Origin: SG8-30 sp964406445
Lineage (GTDB): Bacteria > Pseudomonadota > Gammaproteobacteria > Steroidobacterales > Steroidobacteraceae
NCBI GenBank assembly: GCA_964406445.1
Contig: CAYORU010000004.1
Location: 1-64,000, forward strand
Direction of reading: 5' to 3'
Length of the DNA: 64,000 bases
The notes beneath the pieces were generated by a model, which did not search any database, was not told where the DNA came from, and saw only the letters and a list, made by a program, of their open reading frames with translations. Positions 60,722-64,000 of the stretch are shown here, one piece after another. Each line of letters starts with the position of its first letter. Position 1 is the first letter of the stretch. Position numbers and translations under genes: made by a program.

Positions 60722-60850
60722 CACCAACCCGGCTTGGGGATGCTGTCCGGGTAGACCCGCTCAGGGAGGGTAGCGGGGAGCTTCTTGCGAAGCTCACGGA
60801 CTTGGATGAACGGCCCCGGCAAAAGTTCCGGACCCCCGAAGCCAATGCAA
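60686..60850 (-). ncRNA. Candidate structured sRNA at the Spot 42/ErsA locus
   Basis: In the 227-bp gap between convergent polA and engB. On the minus strand, downstream of a very AT-rich tract (60847-60875, a likely promoter), the RNA could fold as GAGCTTC-GCAA-GAAGCTC (60795-60778), CCCGCT-ACCCTCCCTG-AGCGGG (60777-60756, a C-rich loop), a weaker hairpin around CCAA/TTGG, and a terminator with seven U. No credible protein is encoded. The 5' end is estimated. Confidence 0.7.
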
Positions 60851-60888
60851 ATAATTGAAAATATAAATATTTTTCCGCGCTTTCCCGG

Positions 60889-63630
60889 TCAGTGCGCTTC
60901 GTCCCAGCTCGGGCCTGCGCCGGTGTCGACCTTGAGCGGCACGGCGAGCTCCGCCGCGGCCGACATCCTCCGCACCACCTCCGCGCGCACTTCCTCGAGC
61001 GCCTCCGCGGCGCACTCTAGAACGAGCTCGTCGTGCACCTGCATCACCAGCCGCGCCGGGGGGCGCTCGCCCTGGATCCAGCCGTCCACCGCGATCATCG
61101 CGCGCTTGATGATGTCGGCGGCGGTGCCCTGCATCGGCGCGTTGATCGCGCTGCGCTCGGCGTACTGCTGCTGCTGGCGGTTGCGCGAGCGGATGTCCGG
61201 CAGGTACAGCCGGCGCCCGAAGACGGTCTCGACGTAGCCGAGCTCGCGCGCCCGCGCGCGGGTCTCGTCCATGTAGCGCTTCACGCCGGGGTAGCGCTCG
61301 AAGTAGCGGTCCACGTACTCCTGCGCCGCGCCGCGCTCGATGCCGAGCTGGCGCGCGAGGCCGAAGGCGGACATCCCGTAGATCAGCCCGAAGTTGATTG
61401 CCTTGGCGGCGCGTCGCTGCTCGGCCGTCACCGCCGCGGGCTCGATGCCGAGCACCTCGGCGGCGGTGGCCTGGTGGATGTCGCGGTCGGCGGCGAAGGC
61501 GGCGAGCAGGCTCTCGTCGCCCGACAGGTGCGCCATGATCCGAAGCTCGATCTGCGAGTAGTCCGCCGCCAGCAGGACTTCGCCCTCCGGCGCCACGAAG
61601 GCGCGGCGGATGCGCCGGCCCTCGGGCGTGCGGATCGGGATGTTCTGCAGGTTCGGGTCGCTCGAGGACAGCCGGCCGGTGACGGCGACGGCCTGGTGGT
61701 AGGAGGTGTGCACGCGGCCGGTCTTCGCGTCGATCTGGCCGGGCAGGCGGTCTATGTAGGTGGACTTGAGCTTGGCGAGGCCGCGGTACTCGAGGATCAG
61801 CCGCGGCAGCGGGTAGTCGGCGGCGAGCTCCTCGAGCACGTCCTCGGCGGTCGAGGGCTGGCCGGTCGGCGTGCGCCGGACGACGGGCAGCTCGAGCTTG
61901 CCGAAGAGGATCTCCTGCAGCTGCTTGGGCGAGTCCACGTTGAAGGGCTGGCCCGCGGCGGCGTGGATCTCGCCCTCGAGCTCGACGATGCGCCTGGCGA
62001 TCTGCCGGCCCTGGGCCTCGAGCACGCCGCGGTCCACCAGCACGCCGTGCTGCTCCATGCGCAGCAGCACCGGCACCAGCGGCTGCTCGATCTCCTCGTA
62101 CAGCTTCCGCAGCACAGGCTCCGCCTCGAGCTGGGGCCAGAGCGCCTGGTGCAGCTGCAGGGTGACGTCGGCGTCTTCCGCCGCGTACTCGGCGGCGGTG
62201 TCGACCGGCACCTGGTTGAAGGGGATCTGCTTCGCGCCCTTCCCGGCGACGTCCTCGTAATGGATCGTGTCGATGCCGAGGTAGCGCTTTGCGCAGGAAT
62301 CCATGTCGTGGCGGGTCGCGGTGGAGTTCAGCACGTAGGATTCGAGCATCGAGTCGAAGCGCATGCCGGCGAGCGCGATGCCGTGGCGGGCGAGCACGTG
62401 CGCGTCGTATTTCAGGTGGTGGCCGAGCTTGGCCTTCGACGCGTCCTCGAGCCAGGGCTTGAGCCTGGCGAGCGTCGCCTCGCGGTCGAGCTGGTCGGGG
62501 GCTCCGGCGTAGTCGTGGGCGAGCGGTACGTAGGCCGCGCGGCCCGGCTCCACGCAGAAGGACACGCCGACGATCTCCGCTTGCATGTAGTCGAGGCTGG
62601 TGGTCTCCGTGTCGAAGGCGGCGAGCTCGGCAGAGGCGAGCGCCTCGAGCCAGCCCGCGAGCGACGCCTCCTCGGTGACCATCTCGTAGTTCCGCGCCGG
62701 CGCCGCCGCGGCCGGCGCTGCCGCTACGGCGGGCCCGCGCGGCGCCGCGGCGCCGGCTGCGGCTTGGGCGGCTTGCGGCTCGCCGAGCTGGCGCAGCAGC
62801 GACGAAAGATCGAGCCGCGCGTAGAGGGCGCGCAGGCGCTCGAGGTCGGGCGATGCCGCGGTGAGCGCCGCGGGCGAGGCGTCGAGGTCCAGGTCGCGAC
62901 GGATGGTCGCCAGCTTCCGGGAGAGCTCGAGGGTCGCGAGGCTCTCGCGCAGGCTCTCGCCGACCTTGCCCGGCACGTCGCCCGCGTGAGCGACCAACTC
63001 GTCCAGGCTTCCGTACTGGGCGAGCCACTTCGCCGCGGTCTTGGGCCCCACCTTGGGCACGCCGGGGATGTTGTCCGAGCTGTCGCCGACCAGCGCGAGG
63101 TAGTCGACGATCTGCTCCGGCGTCACGTCGAACTTGGCCTTCACGCCGTCGCGGTCGAGGCGCGTGTTGCTCATGGTGTTGACGAGCGTGATGCGCCCGT
63201 CGACGAGTTGCGCCATGTCCTTGTCGCCGGTCGAGATCAGCACCTGCATGCCCGCGTCGGCCGCGCGCGTGGCGAGGGTGCCGATCACGTCGTCGGCCTC
63301 GACCCCCTCGATCCTGAGCAGCGGCAGGCCCATCGCCTCGACCGCCTCGAGCAGCGGCGCCACCTGCGCGCGCAGGTCGTCCGGCATCGGCTCGCGGTGC
63401 GCCTTGTATTCCTCGAACAGCTCGTCGCGGAAGGTCCGGCCCGGCGCGTCGAAGACCACGGCGACGCAGTCCGGCGCCTCTTCCTTGAGCAGCTTGTTCA
63501 GCATGTTGAGCACGCCGAGCACGGCGCCGGTGGGCTCGCCGCGGGAGCTGGTGAGCGGCGGCAGCGCGTGGAAGGCGCGGTACAGGTAGGAGGAGCCGTC
63601 GACGAGGCAGAGCTTGCGGGACGCGGTCAT
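60889..63630 (-). CDS. polA: DNA polymerase I
   Basis: 913-residue polymerase. 5'-3' exonuclease (1-290; LCLVDGSSYLYRAFHALPPL, STGDKDMAQLV), 3'-5' exonuclease (about 325-500; AAFDTETTSLDYM keeps the DxE metal ligands) and polymerase domain (RRAFVAPEGEVLLAADYSQIELRIMAHLSGD, KAINFGLIYGMSAFGLAR, VMQVHDELVLE). All three catalytic domains look active. Stop at 60889; terminator 170 bp downstream, past the sRNA candidate. Confidence 0.97.
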   Translation of the reverse strand: MTASRKLCLVDGSSYLYRAFHALPPLTSSRGEPTGAVLGVLNMLNKLLKEEAPDCVAVVFDAPGRTFRDELFEEYKAHREPMPDDLRAQVAPLLEAVEAMGLPLLRIEGVEADDVIGTLATRAADAGMQVLISTGDKDMAQLVDGRITLVNTMSNTRLDRDGVKAKFDVTPEQIVDYLALVGDSSDNIPGVPKVGPKTAAKWLAQYGSLDELVAHAGDVPGKVGESLRESLATLELSRKLATIRRDLDLDASPAALTAASPDLERLRALYARLDLSSLLRQLGEPQAAQAAAGAAAPRGPAVAAAPAAAAPARNYEMVTEEASLAGWLEALASAELAAFDTETTSLDYMQAEIVGVSFCVEPGRAAYVPLAHDYAGAPDQLDREATLARLKPWLEDASKAKLGHHLKYDAHVLARHGIALAGMRFDSMLESYVLNSTATRHDMDSCAKRYLGIDTIHYEDVAGKGAKQIPFNQVPVDTAAEYAAEDADVTLQLHQALWPQLEAEPVLRKLYEEIEQPLVPVLLRMEQHGVLVDRGVLEAQGRQIARRIVELEGEIHAAAGQPFNVDSPKQLQEILFGKLELPVVRRTPTGQPSTAEDVLEELAADYPLPRLILEYRGLAKLKSTYIDRLPGQIDAKTGRVHTSYHQAVAVTGRLSSSDPNLQNIPIRTPEGRRIRRAFVAPEGEVLLAADYSQIELRIMAHLSGDESLLAAFAADRDIHQATAAEVLGIEPAAVTAEQRRAAKAINFGLIYGMSAFGLARQLGIERGAAQEYVDRYFERYPGVKRYMDETRARARELGYVETVFGRRLYLPDIRSRNRQQQQYAERSAINAPMQGTAADIIKRAMIAVDGWIQGERPPARLVMQVHDELVLECAAEALEEVRAEVVRRMSAAAELAVPLKVDTGAGPSWDEAH

Positions 63631-63636
63631 GGCGAC

Positions 63637-63834
63637 TCAGATGGACGGCGGCTCGTCCGTGTCCTCGTCCTCGTCGGCCGGCGGCTCGGCGGGCGGCCCG
63701 GCCGCAGGCGCGGGCGCGTCCGGGCCGCGGATCTCGACCGGCGTGTCGACGCCCTCGTCCGGGAGGTAGAGCGGCCCGGTCTGGCCGCAGGCGGCGAGCA
63801 GCACGGCGGCGAGGATCAGCGGCAGCGTTCGCAT
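63637..63834 (-). CDS. lptM: LPS-assembly lipoprotein LptM (YifL family)
   Basis: 65-residue lipoprotein. Signal MRTLPLILAAVLLAAC then CGQTGPLYLPDE, the LptM signature (CGQKGPLYLP). An acidic, Pro-rich tail follows. LptM stabilises the LptD-LptE translocon. The ATG at 63834 is chosen for the signal peptide; the frame extends upstream without support. Upstream of polA with a 6-bp gap. Confidence 0.85.
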   Translation of the reverse strand: MRTLPLILAAVLLAACGQTGPLYLPDEGVDTPVEIRGPDAPAPAAGPPAEPPADEDEDTDEPPSI

Positions 63835-63881
63835 GGCGGCACCCGGCGCCCGACGGCAGGGCGAGTATAGGCGCGCGGGAC

Positions 63882-64000
63882 TCACGGCGCCTGCCGCCCT
63901 GCGCGCCGGTCGAGGATCGCGATCGTGAGGCGCGACACGCAGACGAGCTTGCCGGCGTCGTCGACGATCTCGATGCCCCAGACCTGGCTGCGTCCGCCGA
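63882..64000 (-). CDS. Hotdog-fold thioesterase, C-terminal end only (PaaI/YdiI-like)
   Basis: Partial gene: about 39 codons in view, cut by the window edge. Translation of the minus strand gives GRSQVWGIEIVDDAGKLVC followed by VSRLTIAILDRR. The pattern G-R-x-x-Q-V-W-x-I-x-I-x-D, then L-V-C-V-S-R-x-T, is the end of PaaI/YdiI-type acyl-CoA thioesterases. Too little is seen for substrate calls. Confidence 0.75.
   Translation of the reverse strand, partial: GGRSQVWGIEIVDDAGKLVCVSRLTIAILDRRAGRQAP

Noticed and set aside
60661..60822. Minus-strand short ORF through the polA-engB gap
   Set aside because: It runs through the terminator into the engB antisense strand; the hairpins and terminator fit an RNA gene better.
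61033..63870. Long plus-strand open frame opposite polA
   Set aside because: Arg/Leu/Val-rich translation without domains; shadow of polA.

Overview
The window is 64 kb of high-GC chromosome (coding regions run at roughly 70% GC by eye) with dense packing, many 4-bp start/stop overlaps and frequent GTG/TTG starts. Gene content and local order point to a gammaproteobacterium related to the Pseudomonas/Xanthomonadales/Nevskiales side of the class. Examples are a ChpA/ChpC twitching chemosensory pair, the order algZ-algR-hemC-hemD, glnK-amtB next to ubiK-comM, ubiD with a flavin reductase, and polA facing engB beside cytochrome c4 and DsbA genes. No phage, IS element, rRNA or CRISPR array was seen. 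I cannot name the species.

Layout. 1-4.7 kb: 3' part of the Chp cluster (chpA cut by the window edge, then chpC). 4.7-8.4 kb: a PIN-GNAT-PUA-like fusion, rsmE, bioA. 8.4-12.0 kb: ampD-ampE-btuF-MFS, joined by stop/start overlaps. 12.0-14.7 kb: a cob(I)alamin adenosyltransferase and a TonB-dependent B12 receptor behind a cobalamin riboswitch. 14.8-23.6 kb: a patchwork of small adaptive genes (acetyltransferases, reductase, OsmC, MerR with its operator, VOC, class D beta-lactamase, methyltransferase, LysE exporter). 23.8-26.6 kb: a lower-GC array of four minus-strand genes separated by three attC-type sites with no integrase in view, i.e. an integron cassette cluster lacking integrase (CALIN). 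26.8-36.5 kb: DJ-1/PfpI protein, isoaspartyl peptidase, pyruvate carboxylase, a TetR-controlled HlyD/ABC-2 export operon, and an RRM protein. 36.6-46 kb: a RodZ-like protein, a CoA-binding protein, ubiD, envelope proteins, an epimerase, a ferredoxin reductase and an MscS channel. 46-49.6 kb: hemD, hemC, algR, algZ. 49.6-55.7 kb: a beta-hydroxyacid dehydrogenase, a DUF4124 protein, amtB-glnK with a sigma54/NtrC control region, ubiK, comM, and a c5-type cytochrome. 55.9-64 kb: tRNA-Arg(CCG), a FAD oxidoreductase, corA, dsbA, cytochrome c4, engB, a candidate small RNA, polA, lptM and the end of a hotdog thioesterase.

How the parts work together. B12 acquisition is grouped across two facing operons (BtuF plus a permease; BtuB plus adenosyltransferase, under a riboswitch). 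Nitrogen sensing is grouped as GlnK-AmtB behind a -24/-12 promoter and an NtrC-like site. Periplasmic redox proteins (cytochromes c4 and c5, DsbA) lie near each other. The exporter operon carries its own repressor and a palindromic operator.

Most notable items: the attC cassette cluster with unknown cargo; a structured RNA with C-rich loops in the polA-engB gap, the locus that holds Spot 42 in enterics and ErsA in Pseudomonas; a PII protein whose T-loop has lost the usual GRQKG ligand segment; the PIN-GNAT-PUA-like fusion; and a BtuF paired with an MFS permease rather than BtuCD. All assignments come from reading translated sequence and motifs; no database search was possible.
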